Origin: CADEDV01 sp036383515
GTDB taxonomy: Bacteria > Bacteroidota > Bacteroidia > Chitinophagales > Chitinophagaceae
Direction: 5' to 3'
NCBI GenBank assembly: GCA_036383515.1
Contig: DASVOE010000024.1
Coordinates: forward strand, 1 to 37,908
DNA length: 37,908 nucleotides
In this document: piece by piece, positions 1-8,714 of the stretch
How positions within the stretch are numbered: the first letter of the stretch is position 1
Layout: every line of letters starts with the position of its first letter
Translations under genes and position numbers: made by a program
Notes under the pieces: generated by a model
What the model was told of the DNA's origin: nothing
Databases searched by the model: none
Seen by the model: only the letters and a program-made list of their open reading frames with translations

Positions 1-1
1 A

Positions 2-2101
2 GCCCGCCAGGCCGATGGAGCCGTTACGGTTTCACAGGGCAATTGTATGATACTCGCAACTGTAGTTGCCAATAAAGAACCTAAAGAAGGCCAGAGCTTT
101 TTTCCTTTGTCAGTAGATTACCAGGAAAAATTTGCTTCTGCTGGTCGTATCCCTGGCTCATTTTTTAAACGTGAAGCAAAGCTTAACGACTATGAAGTGC
201 TGACGAGCCGCCTGGTTGATCGTGCCCTTCGTCCTTTATTCCCTGAAGATTATTTGTGTGAAGTGCAGGTATTGATCACTCTTATCTCCAGTGATCCGGA
301 AGTGATGCCTGATGCCATGGCCTGCTTAGCGGCATCCGCAGCATTAGCAGTTTCTGATATTCCTATTAAAGAAATTATTTCTGAAGTAAGAGTATCAAGG
401 GTGGATGGACAGTTTGTAGTGAACCCTACCCGCAGCCAGATGGAAAAATCGGATATGGATTTTATCATTGCGGCTACCGATAAGAACCTGATGATGGTGG
501 AAGGTGAAGCAAAGGAATGTAGCGAAGCTGACCTGGTAAAAGCGTTGGAAGTAGCGCATGATGCCATCCGCATACAGGTAAAAGCGCAGGAAGAACTGAG
601 AGATTTAAAAGGCGTGACAGGAAAAAGGGATTACACAAAACCTGCAACTGATGATGCCCTTCGTGATAAAATAAATGCGTTTGCAAAAGATAAAGTATAC
701 GCAGTAGCGAAAGGGAAATTCAGCAAGCATGAACGCAGCGATAAATTTGATGCCATCAAAGTTGAATTGACAGAATTCCTGAAAAAGGAGTTGAATGTAG
801 AAGAAGGTGGCAGTTTACCTGATCTTACGAAGAGGCTTGCTTCAACTTATTATGGCGACCTGCAGTATTATGTGGTTCGTGACATGATCCTTGATGAAAA
901 AGTAAGGTTAGACGGAAGAGATCTTGAAACTGTTCGTCCATTGGATATGGAAGTAGATGTATTACCTTCTCCACACGGTGCTGCCTTGTTTACAAGAGGT
1001 GAAACACAATCACTTACTACCGTTACCTTAGGAACTCCATTAGATGAGTTGCTGGTAGAAAGTGCAGCCAAATCAGTGGATTCAAAATTTTATTTGCACT
1101 ATAATTTTCCCCCCTTTTCAACGGGTGAAGTAAAGATGATGAGAGGCCAGAGCCGCCGGGAGATCGGGCATGGTAATCTTGCTCTTCGTTCATTGAAACA
1201 GATGATGCCGGGTGATGATTTTGCCTATACCGTTCGTGTGGTAAGTGACATCCTCGAATCAAATGGTTCATCTTCGATGGCTACAGTTTGTGCCGGTTCA
1301 CTGGCATTGATGGATGCGGGAATAGCATTTTCCAAACACGTTTCGGGTGTAGCGATGGGATTGATCACCAAAGATGATAAATATGCGATCCTGACAGATA
1401 TACTTGGTGATGAAGATCATCTTGGTGATATGGATTTTAAAGTAACAGGAACAAAAGATGGTATCTGTGGTGTGCAGATGGACATCAAAGTGGATGGATT
1501 GAAAATGGAAGTAATGCAGCAGGCATTGGACCAGGCACGTCGTGGTCGTTTACATATCCTGGATGCGATGTATAAATGTATACCAGAAGCAAGGTCTGAA
1601 GTAAAACCACATGCACCACGCATGGTGAAGATGTTCATTGACCGTGAATTCATCGGTGCAGTGATCGGGCCAGGTGGTAAAGTGATACAGGAAATTCAAA
1701 GAGAAACGGGCACCACAATCAACCTGGAAGAAAAGAACAATATGGGTGAGATCAGTGTGTTTGGTGTGAATAAAGAAGGTGTTCAAAAAGCAGAGAATTG
1801 GATCAAGGGTATTGTTGCTGTTCCGGTAATTGGTGATGTATATGAATCGACAGTAAAATCGATCATGCCGTTTGGCGCTTTCGTTGAATTCTTACCTGGC
1901 AAGCAGGGATTGATCCATATCAGCGAAGTTAGCTGGAAGCGACTGGAAACATTGGATGGTGTATTACGTGAAGGCGATAAAGTGAAAGTAAAACTCATTG
2001 GCACAGATCCAAAGTCTGGTAAGTTCAAATTATCAAGAAAGATATTGATGCCGAAACCTGAAGGACAGGCACAGCCCAGGCAGGAAGACAGGCAGAGCTA
2101 A
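2..2101 (+). CDS. pnp: Polyribonucleotide nucleotidyltransferase (PNPase), 5' end cut by the window
   Basis: PNPase degrades RNA 3' to 5' by phosphorolysis in the cytoplasm. The frame is open from base 2: the codons before the first ATG (base 47) encode ARQADGAVTVSQGN, the conserved PNPase N-terminus, so that ATG is internal and the true start lies upstream of the window. The visible 699 residues hold both RNase PH-like domains, including the phosphate-binding stretch GQSRREIGHG and the acidic active-site segment DGICGVQMDIKVDG. They are followed by a KH domain with the GPGG loop (about residue 555 of the visible part) and an S1 domain (from about VIGDVYES). Only a few residues are missing relative to the usual 700-720. 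A clear hairpin terminator follows. Family assignment is certain. Confidence 0.97.
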   Translation, partial: ARQADGAVTVSQGNCMILATVVANKEPKEGQSFFPLSVDYQEKFASAGRIPGSFFKREAKLNDYEVLTSRLVDRALRPLFPEDYLCEVQVLITLISSDPEVMPDAMACLAASAALAVSDIPIKEIISEVRVSRVDGQFVVNPTRSQMEKSDMDFIIAATDKNLMMVEGEAKECSEADLVKALEVAHDAIRIQVKAQEELRDLKGVTGKRDYTKPATDDALRDKINAFAKDKVYAVAKGKFSKHERSDKFDAIKVELTEFLKKELNVEEGGSLPDLTKRLASTYYGDLQYYVVRDMILDEKVRLDGRDLETVRPLDMEVDVLPSPHGAALFTRGETQSLTTVTLGTPLDELLVESAAKSVDSKFYLHYNFPPFSTGEVKMMRGQSRREIGHGNLALRSLKQMMPGDDFAYTVRVVSDILESNGSSSMATVCAGSLALMDAGIAFSKHVSGVAMGLITKDDKYAILTDILGDEDHLGDMDFKVTGTKDGICGVQMDIKVDGLKMEVMQQALDQARRGRLHILDAMYKCIPEARSEVKPHAPRMVKMFIDREFIGAVIGPGGKVIQEIQRETGTTINLEEKNNMGEISVFGVNKEGVQKAENWIKGIVAVPVIGDVYESTVKSIMPFGAFVEFLPGKQGLIHISEVSWKRLETLDGVLREGDKVKVKLIGTDPKSGKFKLSRKILMPKPEGQAQPRQEDRQS

Positions 2102-2150
2102 ACTTCAAGCTTTAGTGCTAAGGATAAAGATTGAGCTCCAATAATAAATT

Positions 2151-2178
2151 AAATAGCCTCCCTACTGAGGCTATTTTT
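2151..2178 (+). terminator. Intrinsic terminator after pnp
   Basis: A perfect 10-bp stem (AAATAGCCTC / GAGGCTATTT) with a 6-nt loop runs into a short T-tract. It sits 50 bp after the pnp stop and before prmA. Confidence 0.85.
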
Positions 2179-2209
2179 CTGTGTAAATCTGTGTAATCCG
2201 TGGCAAAAA

Positions 2210-3025
2210 ATGGCTAACTACATACAAATAGAATTTCAACATTTATCATCTGATCAAATTGATAGATTGATTGCAGCATTAAGCAGCATTGGTTTCGAAG
2301 GATTTGAGGAAGGAGAGAATAATCTCAAAGCATATATACAGTCAACCGATCTTAACGAAGCTACGCTGGGGGAGATCGCCGAAAAAAATCATCTTTCTTT
2401 TGAGCGATCTGTTATTGAAGAAACAAATTGGAATGCCGTATGGGAATCGAACTTTCAACCGGTGATAGTGGATGACTTTGTTGCTGTACGGGCCGATTTT
2501 CATGAAACAATAAACGGAGTTGAGCATGAGATCATCATCACACCTAAAATGAGTTTTGGTACCGGCCATCATGCAACAACGTTTATGATGATGCAGCAGA
2601 TGCGGAAAATTGATTTTCAAAATAAAACAGTTTTTGATTTTGGCACCGGTACAGGTGTATTAGCGATACTCGCTGAAAAATTGGGAGCGAAGGAAGTTCT
2701 GGCAGTTGATATTGATGATTGGAGCATTGAAAACGCCAAAGAAAATATTGACCGGAATGGTTGTGAACATATTCACATCAGGCAGGCTAATTCCGCTATA
2801 ATAGGTCGTCAATTTGATATTATACTTGGTAATATCAACAGGAATGTAATACTGGACAATTTGTCTGTTCTATCTCAACAATTAATCTCCACCGGGGTCG
2901 TTTTATTAAGTGGCTTATTGAAGGAAGATGAAGATGATATGGTGAATGCAGCGATGAAACAATCATTGGTATTGACAGGTAAAGCCCTGAAAAATAACTG
3001 GCTCTGCCTGCAATTGCAGCATTAA
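2210..3025 (+). CDS. prmA: Ribosomal protein L11 methyltransferase
   Basis: PrmA methylates amino groups of ribosomal protein L11 using S-adenosylmethionine. The 271-residue product has the family order: an N-terminal substrate-recognition domain, the linker signature SFGTGHHAT near residue 117, the SAM-binding glycine motif DFGTGTGVLA near residue 142, the acidic residue of VDIDDWS that should contact the SAM ribose, and the catalytic-loop-type sequence GNINRNV (family pattern N-[IL]-x-x-N). Its length is close to the family norm of about 270-300. ATG at 2210 is the only sensible start and lies just after the pnp terminator, so the gene probably has its own promoter, though I could not pick one out. 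The stop is followed closely by the plsY leader. Confidence 0.93.
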   Translation: MANYIQIEFQHLSSDQIDRLIAALSSIGFEGFEEGENNLKAYIQSTDLNEATLGEIAEKNHLSFERSVIEETNWNAVWESNFQPVIVDDFVAVRADFHETINGVEHEIIITPKMSFGTGHHATTFMMMQQMRKIDFQNKTVFDFGTGTGVLAILAEKLGAKEVLAVDIDDWSIENAKENIDRNGCEHIHIRQANSAIIGRQFDIILGNINRNVILDNLSVLSQQLISTGVVLLSGLLKEDEDDMVNAAMKQSLVLTGKALKNNWLCLQLQH

Positions 3026-3076
3026 GATTGGATTACCTGTGTATTAATTTAATGTTATCCCGAAGGCATTTTCCCT

Positions 3077-3084
3077 TAAATTTG
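3077..3084 (+). promoter_or_regulatory. Candidate -7 box for plsY
   Basis: TAAATTTG matches the Bacteroidota -7 consensus TAnnTTTG exactly and lies 28 bp before the preferred plsY ATG at 3112. It would place transcription start near 3090, which argues against the upstream in-frame TTG at 3028. No convincing -33 TTTG was seen. Confidence 0.45.
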
Positions 3085-3111
3085 TCCTTCCAACATTCAA
3101 CCCAAGGTTCT

Positions 3112-3768
3112 ATGAACGAACTGTTACTTATCGTTCTTGCATATCTGATTGGCAGCATCCCAAGTTCTGTTTGGGTCAGCAAGCATTTCTTTGATATTGA
3201 TATCAGGGAATATGGCAGTGGTAATGCCGGTGCTACAAATACATATCGTGTATTAGGGCCTAAATGGGGCACTATCGTTATGATCGCTGATATGCTGAAA
3301 GGTATTGCGGCCGTTAAACTTTCTCTACTCCTTCCTGATTATTTTGCTAATGAAACGGGATTACAAACGCTTCAAATTGGCTTGGGTCTTGCAGCAGTGG
3401 TGGGTCACATATTCCCCATCTGGGCTGATTTCAGAGGTGGAAAAGGCGTAGCTACTTTATTCGGTATTGTACTCGGCATTTCTCCCTGGACAGCGTTAAG
3501 TTGTGTAGGCATTTTTTTACTGGTATTATATCTCACAAGATTTGTCTCTTTAAGCTCTATTCTGGCAAGTGTTGCTTTTCCTGTATTTATTCTTGTCATC
3601 TTTAATGTAGAAAATCATATCTACCGGGTGTTTGCGATTGCCGTTGCCCTGATGGTATTACTTACCCATCAAAAAAACATCGGGCGGTTGTTAAAAGGAG
3701 TGGAGAGCAAAGTACCCATTCTTAAATACCGTGACCGCCGTCGTCAACGTCGCAGAGAGAACTCTTAA
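3112..3768 (+). CDS. plsY: Glycerol-3-phosphate acyltransferase PlsY
   Basis: PlsY acylates glycerol-3-phosphate with acyl-phosphate in the inner membrane, the first step of phospholipid synthesis. The protein is almost wholly hydrophobic with several membrane helices. It carries the three family motifs: GSGNAGATN (residues 35-43), GHIFPIWADFRGGKGVAT in the middle and HQKNIGRLLKG near the C-terminus. I chose ATG 3112 (218 residues, the family length). The frame is open further upstream to a TTG at 3028, but those 28 extra codons look non-coding and a -7-like box lies inside them. The C-terminus ends in a very basic tail (RDRRRQRRR), plausibly cytoplasmic. Confidence 0.94.
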   Translation: MNELLLIVLAYLIGSIPSSVWVSKHFFDIDIREYGSGNAGATNTYRVLGPKWGTIVMIADMLKGIAAVKLSLLLPDYFANETGLQTLQIGLGLAAVVGHIFPIWADFRGGKGVATLFGIVLGISPWTALSCVGIFLLVLYLTRFVSLSSILASVAFPVFILVIFNVENHIYRVFAIAVALMVLLTHQKNIGRLLKGVESKVPILKYRDRRRQRRRENS

Positions 3769-3869
3769 ATTTCCCATCAAATTCCTGGAAACCATTATTT
3801 TCAGAAATAAATACATAGCCTCATTCCCATTTGGTACAATGATTGTTTTTTATAGCTAAACTTATATTT

Positions 3870-4682
3870 ATGATTCGTATTATTTCCTCTTTTCTTATAG
3901 CGTCGTCATTACTGGTTGGATGTGCCAAAAATCCTTTAACAGGCCGTAACCAGGCAAAACTGGTTTCTGAAACTGAATTGCAAAGCATGGCCACTACTCA
4001 ATATCAGCAATTCCTTTCTACCAATAAAGTTGTAAGCAGCAGTTCTAACCGGGATGCTGAAATGGTAAAAAGAGTAGGGCAGCGTATTACCAAAGCGGTG
4101 ACACAATATTATGCGCAACAAGGATTATCCAGCCGGTTGGAAGGTTATAAATGGGAATATAACCTGGTAGAAGATAAAGCCGTTAATGCATGGTGTATGC
4201 CGGGCGGAAAAATTGTTGTCTATACAGGCTTGTTGCCTATCTCACAAAACGAAGCCGCATTGGCTGTAGTAATGGGACATGAAGTTTCACATGCTTTATT
4301 ATACCATGGAAATGAAAGAATGAGCCAGGGATTGATCGCTGAATTAGGAGGATCGGCTCTTTCTGTCGCATTAGCTGAAAAACCAGCTGCTACTCAAAAT
4401 TTATTTTTAACAGCATTTGGTTTAGGTGCACAAGTAGGTGTTTTATTACCATTTTCAAGGAAACAGGAATTGGAAGCTGATGAGTGGGGTTTGAACTTTA
4501 CTGCAATGGCAGGTTATAATCCCCGTGAAGCTATTGCTCTTTGGCAAAGAATGCAGGCTGCTTCGAAAGGTCAGAGCCCTCCTGAATTTCTTAGTACACA
4601 CCCTGATGAAGGTCATCGTATAGCTGAATTAGAAAAATTAATGCCTAAGGCTCTCCAGTATTATAAGCCTATGGGGAACTAA
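3870..4682 (+). CDS. M48-family metalloprotease, lipoprotein
   Basis: This is a zinc-dependent endopeptidase of the M48 family, predicted to sit on the periplasmic face of the membrane. It starts with a lipoprotein signal peptide ending in the lipobox LVGC (Cys18). The zinc-binding HEVSH helix is at residues 137-141 and the third ligand motif ExxAD at 200-204. At about 270 residues with no TPR tail, it resembles LoiP/YcaL-type quality-control proteases more than full-length BepA. I chose ATG 3870: an in-frame TTG nine codons upstream would disturb the signal peptide. A strong terminator follows, so the gene is probably transcribed alone. A role in outer-membrane protein quality control is inferred from the family, not shown here. 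Confidence 0.9.
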   Translation: MIRIISSFLIASSLLVGCAKNPLTGRNQAKLVSETELQSMATTQYQQFLSTNKVVSSSSNRDAEMVKRVGQRITKAVTQYYAQQGLSSRLEGYKWEYNLVEDKAVNAWCMPGGKIVVYTGLLPISQNEAALAVVMGHEVSHALLYHGNERMSQGLIAELGGSALSVALAEKPAATQNLFLTAFGLGAQVGVLLPFSRKQELEADEWGLNFTAMAGYNPREAIALWQRMQAASKGQSPPEFLSTHPDEGHRIAELEKLMPKALQYYKPMGN

Positions 4683-4701
4683 AACTTGATTTGAATTATC
4701 A

Positions 4702-4738
4702 AAAAAACCCGCCCCATGCAGCTTTTGGCGGGTTTTTT
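4702..4738 (+). terminator. Intrinsic terminator after the M48 protease gene
   Basis: A 12-bp stem (AAAAAACCCGCC / GGCGGGTTTTTT) with a 13-nt loop. The 3' arm is itself the T-tract, and the A-rich 5' arm would allow bidirectional use. Confidence 0.85.
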
Positions 4739-4774
4739 CTTTATACGAGTGTGCTTACTACGCCTGCTTTTGCC

Positions 4775-4782
4775 TACCTTTG
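4775..4782 (+). promoter_or_regulatory. Candidate -7 box for the DUF3052-like gene
   Basis: TACCTTTG fits TAnnTTTG and lies about 85 bp before the next start codon, just after the preceding terminator. The remaining leader contains a possible weak pairing of CTACCAG with CTGGTAG. No good -33 element was found. Confidence 0.4.
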
Positions 4783-4863
4783 CACTCCTGCTTCGAGAAA
4801 GCTACCAGCCTGATCACCGAGCCTGACTAACTGGTAGAAACCTTTAAAAAAATAGCTTCAAGT

Positions 4864-5310
4864 ATGTCACAAACTGTTTTTGAAAAGTTACAACTGGCAG
4901 ACGAAAAGAATCTCTTAATCCAGGGTTTGCCTTCTTCGATCGAGAAACAATTCAGTAAACTATCTTTCGCCAAAAACATGACACCGTTGTTAAAAACGCG
5001 GAAAATTGATTTTGCACTGGTCTTCGCTGTAAATGAGAACCAGCTAAATGGAATACTGAAGGATGTTATGCCCTCATTAAAAGACGGATCTAAATTCTGG
5101 GTGGCTTATCCCAAAACTACTTCTAAGATCGTTACCGACCTGAACAGGGAATGCAGCTGGAACCGACTGACCTGTGAAGGGTATGGCAGCATCGAAAGAG
5201 TGGAGCTGGATCATGTATGGAGTGCTATGCGTTTTATCAAGGGTGAAAACCTGAGAGATGACGATACTCCTACTACAAGAAAAAGAGCTGCTGCAGCCCT
5301 GGCGGACTAA
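4864..5310 (+). CDS. DUF3052-like conserved hypothetical protein
   Basis: A soluble 148-residue protein of unknown function. The central pattern resembles the DUF3052 family: a hydrophobic strand (IDFALVFAVNE), a lysine-rich turn, then GSKFWVAYPK, and a C-terminal strand around HVWSAMRFIKGE. In that family a Rossmann-like alpha/beta fold ends in a similar WSAMR-type strand. I see no catalytic motif, signal peptide or membrane segment. The C-terminus is a charged, probably disordered tail (TRKRAAAALAD). A terminator-like hairpin follows within 30 bp, so the gene appears to be a single transcription unit. The family assignment rests on remembered pattern only and is moderate. Confidence 0.7.
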   Translation: MSQTVFEKLQLADEKNLLIQGLPSSIEKQFSKLSFAKNMTPLLKTRKIDFALVFAVNENQLNGILKDVMPSLKDGSKFWVAYPKTTSKIVTDLNRECSWNRLTCEGYGSIERVELDHVWSAMRFIKGENLRDDDTPTTRKRAAAALAD

Positions 5311-5336
5311 GGAGCCAGCCACATTAAAAATTATTC

Positions 5337-5368
5337 AGGTTTGTTGTGAAAGCAGCAAACCTTTTTTA
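5337..5368 (+). terminator. Intrinsic terminator after the DUF3052-like gene
   Basis: A 10-bp stem with one G-U pair (AGGTTTGTTG / CAGCAAACCT), a 6-nt loop and a following T-tract. It lies 26 bp after the stop codon and just before the CYTH gene. Confidence 0.8.
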
Positions 5369-5383
5369 TTTACCATATAAAAT

Positions 5384-5917
5384 ATGCAGGATATGCCTTT
5401 TCTTAATGTAGAAATAAAAGCAACATGTAATCATCCTTCGTTTATACGGGATTATCTTATTAAGCATAAAGCAGAATTTCGGGGGATAGATGAACAAACG
5501 GATACCTATTTTAATGTTGCCGCCGGACGGTTAAAGCTTCGGGAAGGAAATATTGAGAACAACCTGATCTTTTATGAAAGAGACAATGAGGCTGGCCCAA
5601 AGAATTCCTCTTTTCACCTGGTGAAAGTGGAAGATACAAAAGGATTAAAAGAAGTGCTGACAAAATCCTCCGGGGTAAAAGTGATTGTAAAGAAAAAAAG
5701 AGAAATTTATTATATCAACAATGTAAAATTTCATATTGATGAGGTACCGGGGTTGGGATCATTTATTGAAATAGAAGCCGGAAATATTTTAGCTAACCTT
5801 ACACAGCAACAATTAAAAGAGCAATGTGATTTTTATGTGGCAGCGTTTGGTTTAAAGCAGGAAGATATGATTGCCGTTTCTTACAGTGATATGCTATTGG
5901 CCGGAGTAAATAAATGA
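5384..5917 (+). CDS. CYTH-domain protein, class IV adenylate cyclase-like
   Basis: CYTH proteins bind triphosphates and divalent metal in a beta-tunnel; members include class IV adenylate cyclases (CyaB) and triphosphatases. Signatures in order are NVEIKA near the N-terminus (the N-x-E-x-K start typical of CyaB-like members), DTYFNVAAGRLKLRE (substrate-binding Lys and Arg), LIFYERD, VKKKREIYYI, and the acidic segment HIDEVPGLGSFIEIE that supplies metal-binding glutamates. At 177 residues it is a single-domain protein without a signal peptide. Either ATG 5384 or the ATG three codons later could be used. Whether it makes cAMP or hydrolyses a triphosphate cannot be decided from sequence. The Uma2 gene follows 13 bp later and may be co-transcribed. 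Confidence 0.85.
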   Translation: MQDMPFLNVEIKATCNHPSFIRDYLIKHKAEFRGIDEQTDTYFNVAAGRLKLREGNIENNLIFYERDNEAGPKNSSFHLVKVEDTKGLKEVLTKSSGVKVIVKKKREIYYINNVKFHIDEVPGLGSFIEIEAGNILANLTQQQLKEQCDFYVAAFGLKQEDMIAVSYSDMLLAGVNK

Positions 5918-5930
5918 AGTAAATTTAGGT

Positions 5931-6533
5931 ATGGACTTAGAATTGAGAGAGCCGGTGGTTGCTTATGATAAAAAACATTTTACTATAGAAGAATACCTGG
6001 AATTCGAAAATGCTTCATCTGAAAAGCATGAATATTACCAGTGGGAGATATTTGCCAGATCTGGATCTAAGATTATCCATAACATCATTGCGGGTAATTT
6101 ACTTGGAGAACTAAAACAAAAAATTAGAGGCAAATCCTGTCAACCTTTCAATAGCGATCAACGTATCTATATCCCTCAAAATTCTTTGTTTACTTATCCT
6201 GATATTTCTATTGTTTGTGGCAAAGTAGAAACGAAAGATGATGACGAATGGAATGTTTTAAATCCTTCGGTTTTATTTGAAATCCTTTCTCCATCTACAA
6301 GGAATTATGACCGGGGCGAGAAATTTATACTGTACCGGGATATCTCTACATTGAAAGAATATATTATGGTTGATTCCGGAAGTATTCGTATAGAGGCTTA
6401 CCGTTTCAATGATAAGGGTCATTGGGAGTTGGAGGAATATCGAAAGACTGAAGAAGTTCTTTCAGTGAAGTCGGTTCAGCTTCAAATTCCTCTTACAGAA
6501 ATTTATGAAGGAACAAAATTGATCACTACCTGA
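5931..6533 (+). CDS. Uma2-family (DUF820) restriction-endonuclease-fold protein
   Basis: The product matches the Uma2 family, PD-(D/E)XK nuclease-fold proteins common in cyanobacteria and Bacteroidota with no settled role. It shows the N-terminal FTIEEYLEFE helix, YPDISIVCG carrying the conserved Asp, VLFEILSPSTRNYDRGEK with the Glu and the S-x-S-T segment, and LKEYIMVD. The spacing of Asp, Glu and a following Lys is consistent with an intact active site. At 200 residues it has normal length and no signal peptide. It lies 13 bp after the CYTH gene and overlaps the tail of the convergent dnaG by 8 bp. It is a lone copy here and no restriction or toxin partner is visible nearby. Confidence 0.88.
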   Translation: MDLELREPVVAYDKKHFTIEEYLEFENASSEKHEYYQWEIFARSGSKIIHNIIAGNLLGELKQKIRGKSCQPFNSDQRIYIPQNSLFTYPDISIVCGKVETKDDDEWNVLNPSVLFEILSPSTRNYDRGEKFILYRDISTLKEYIMVDSGSIRIEAYRFNDKGHWELEEYRKTEEVLSVKSVQLQIPLTEIYEGTKLITT

Positions 6534-8559
6534 TAATGACCGCACCCGTTTTCCTGGTCAGCTCCATTTCCATTTGTTTCAAATGTTCATGTGTCTGGTG
6601 AAGCATACTGTATTCATCGGGAGTATGTTCTTTTTCCATGTCAAGCTGGTTCTCCAGCAACATTCGTTTTATTTTGCGAAGTTTCAGGTAATTGATAGCA
6701 GACTCTACTTCTTCATTGGTCCGGTCCTCATCCATCTTGAGGAATTTCATCAGGCGATCTTCATTCTCTCTTGATACGGTTTGAATAAAATCTTCATAGC
6801 TCTGTTCAAACAATCCTTTCTGGTATCCACTCGCCTGGCTGAATTCCTTGCGCCAGTGTTCACTTTCTTCGTATGGAAAATTCAATAATGAAACAGCAAG
6901 TGTGCTCAATTGTATATCCGGGTGATAGATGAAGAAATTTTTATCAGCTTTTACACTGCTTTGTCGCAGTGTTGCTTTAAAAGTAGTGATCAGTTTAATG
7001 ACAGCTGCATTATCCATCAAACTGTCATCCACCATCTCTTCAAAAATATGTTCAGCGATCAGGGTGTTCTCGTCCCACTTCTTTACACCATATTCCAATA
7101 ATATCCTGGCGACCTCTCTTTCCTGCAATTCATCTTTGAATAAAAGATTGAAAGTCGCTTCATCATAATTGGTCTCTTCCGCCTGTCTTGCATTTTCTTC
7201 ATGCTGTCTCGCTTCTTCAAAAGGAAGTTTCCGCTCCATGGTAGCAATACGGTCCCGGATAAACTTATTGACGAGGGCATGCATACCGCTTTCATCAATC
7301 TTTAATATCTGCGAGCATTGCTGAATATAATCCTGCTGCTTCGTAAAATCTTCTGCCTTATTGATCTTGGAAATGGTTTCTGCCATGCGGTTTACCACGT
7401 CCGCTTTTTTACTAGAATCAGTACCCGCATCCTTCAATGCTACTTCCAGCTGGAAAAGAATAAAATCTTTTTTATTTTTCTGAATAAATTCCCTGAAAGC
7501 AGCAGCACCCACTTTATTTACATAACTATCGGGGTCTTCTTTATCCGGGATCAATACCAGCTTTACATTGAGTCCTTCTTCCAGCGCCATATCTAATCCA
7601 CGAAGGGCCGCTTTTACTCCAGCCGCATCACCATCATAGATGATCGTAAGATTATTGGTATACTTTTTAACCAGCCTTAGTTGCTCCGTAGTTAAAGAAG
7701 TACCGCCTGATGCTACCACATTTTCAATACCCGCCTGGTGCAGCGACACCACATCGGTATATCCTTCTACCAATAAACATTCATCAGCTTTGTCAATAGC
7801 TGTCCGGGCAAAATAGGAGCCGTAAAGAATTTTACTTTTTACATAAATTTCATTCTCCGGTGTATTGATATACTTGGGAGCTTTATCATTGCTCTTTAAT
7901 ATTCTTGCTCCAAATCCTAATACTTTACCACTATGGTTATGTATGGGGAAAATTATACGACCCCGGTAGTTGTCCACTAACTGCTCATTGCGGTTAGCTA
8001 CCAGGCCTGTCTTTAATAACAGTTCAGTGTTGTATTGTTTGGCAATAGCTTCTTTGGTAAATGCATCTCTCTGTTCCGGCGAATATCCTAATTGGAATTT
8101 GGTAATGATCTCTTCCCTGAATCCTCTCTCTTTAAAATAAGCAAGCCCTATATCCTGGCCTTCTTCTGTTTCAAACAACTGGCGGGCAAAGAACTGTTGA
8201 GCAAAAGCATTAATGATATAAAGACTATCTGCCACCTGCATCTGCTGGCGTTGTTCATCATTGGCAAAGGTTTCTTCTATTTCGATCCCATATTTGTTGG
8301 CCAGCCATTTCAACGCATCCACATAAGTAGCTTTCTCATGCTCCATAATGAAGCTGATACTATTACCACTTTTGCCACAGCCAAAACATTTGTAGATCTC
8401 TTTTGAAGGAGAAACGGTGAACGAAGGTGTTTTTTCATTATGAAAAGGACAAAGTCCAAGATAGTTCGCACCTCTTTTCTTTAGCTTTACAAATTCACCC
8501 ACCACATCAAGAATATCGATACGGTTGAGAATTTGTTGTATGGTAGTTTGTGCTATCAT
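6526..8559 (-). CDS. dnaG: DNA primase DnaG
   Basis: DnaG makes RNA primers at the replication fork. The 677-residue protein starts with the CHC2 zinc-binding domain (Cys37, His40, Cys58, Cys61 in the C-x2-H-x17-C-x2-C arrangement). The catalytic core includes GFGARIL. The TOPRIM domain shows the catalytic glutamate in VEGYTDVV and the metal-binding IYDGDAAG and DKEDPDSYV segments. The C-terminal third is charged and helical, as expected of the helicase-binding region. Length is typical for Bacteroidota. The start codon ATG sits about 15 bp downstream of a candidate -7 box. Its 3' end overlaps that of the Uma2 gene on the other strand. Confidence 0.96.
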   Translation of the reverse strand: MIAQTTIQQILNRIDILDVVGEFVKLKKRGANYLGLCPFHNEKTPSFTVSPSKEIYKCFGCGKSGNSISFIMEHEKATYVDALKWLANKYGIEIEETFANDEQRQQMQVADSLYIINAFAQQFFARQLFETEEGQDIGLAYFKERGFREEIITKFQLGYSPEQRDAFTKEAIAKQYNTELLLKTGLVANRNEQLVDNYRGRIIFPIHNHSGKVLGFGARILKSNDKAPKYINTPENEIYVKSKILYGSYFARTAIDKADECLLVEGYTDVVSLHQAGIENVVASGGTSLTTEQLRLVKKYTNNLTIIYDGDAAGVKAALRGLDMALEEGLNVKLVLIPDKEDPDSYVNKVGAAAFREFIQKNKKDFILFQLEVALKDAGTDSSKKADVVNRMAETISKINKAEDFTKQQDYIQQCSQILKIDESGMHALVNKFIRDRIATMERKLPFEEARQHEENARQAEETNYDEATFNLLFKDELQEREVARILLEYGVKKWDENTLIAEHIFEEMVDDSLMDNAAVIKLITTFKATLRQSSVKADKNFFIYHPDIQLSTLAVSLLNFPYEESEHWRKEFSQASGYQKGLFEQSYEDFIQTVSRENEDRLMKFLKMDEDRTNEEVESAINYLKLRKIKRMLLENQLDMEKEHTPDEYSMLHQTHEHLKQMEMELTRKTGAVIIR

Positions 8560-8573
8560 TGGTTCAGAACCTT

Positions 8574-8581
8574 CAAAAATA
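8574..8581 (-). promoter_or_regulatory. Candidate -7 box for dnaG
   Basis: Read on the minus strand, TATTTTTG matches TAnnTTTG and lies just upstream of the dnaG ATG. The leader would be very short. No clear -33 box was seen. Confidence 0.35.
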
Positions 8582-8714
8582 ATGCTTAAACAATAAGCAG
8601 TAAAATTAACCCTTAGCTAAATTAATTGAAGAGGGTAAAGCAGTTTCTCACCTACTTTTTTAACCTTCATCTAAACTTTATTAATTGCTGGCTGTCTGAT
8701 GACAAACTCGTTTT

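Noticed and set aside
3028..3111. In-frame TTG extension of plsY
   Set aside because: Contains a good TAnnTTTG box and would add residues not expected before the first PlsY helix.
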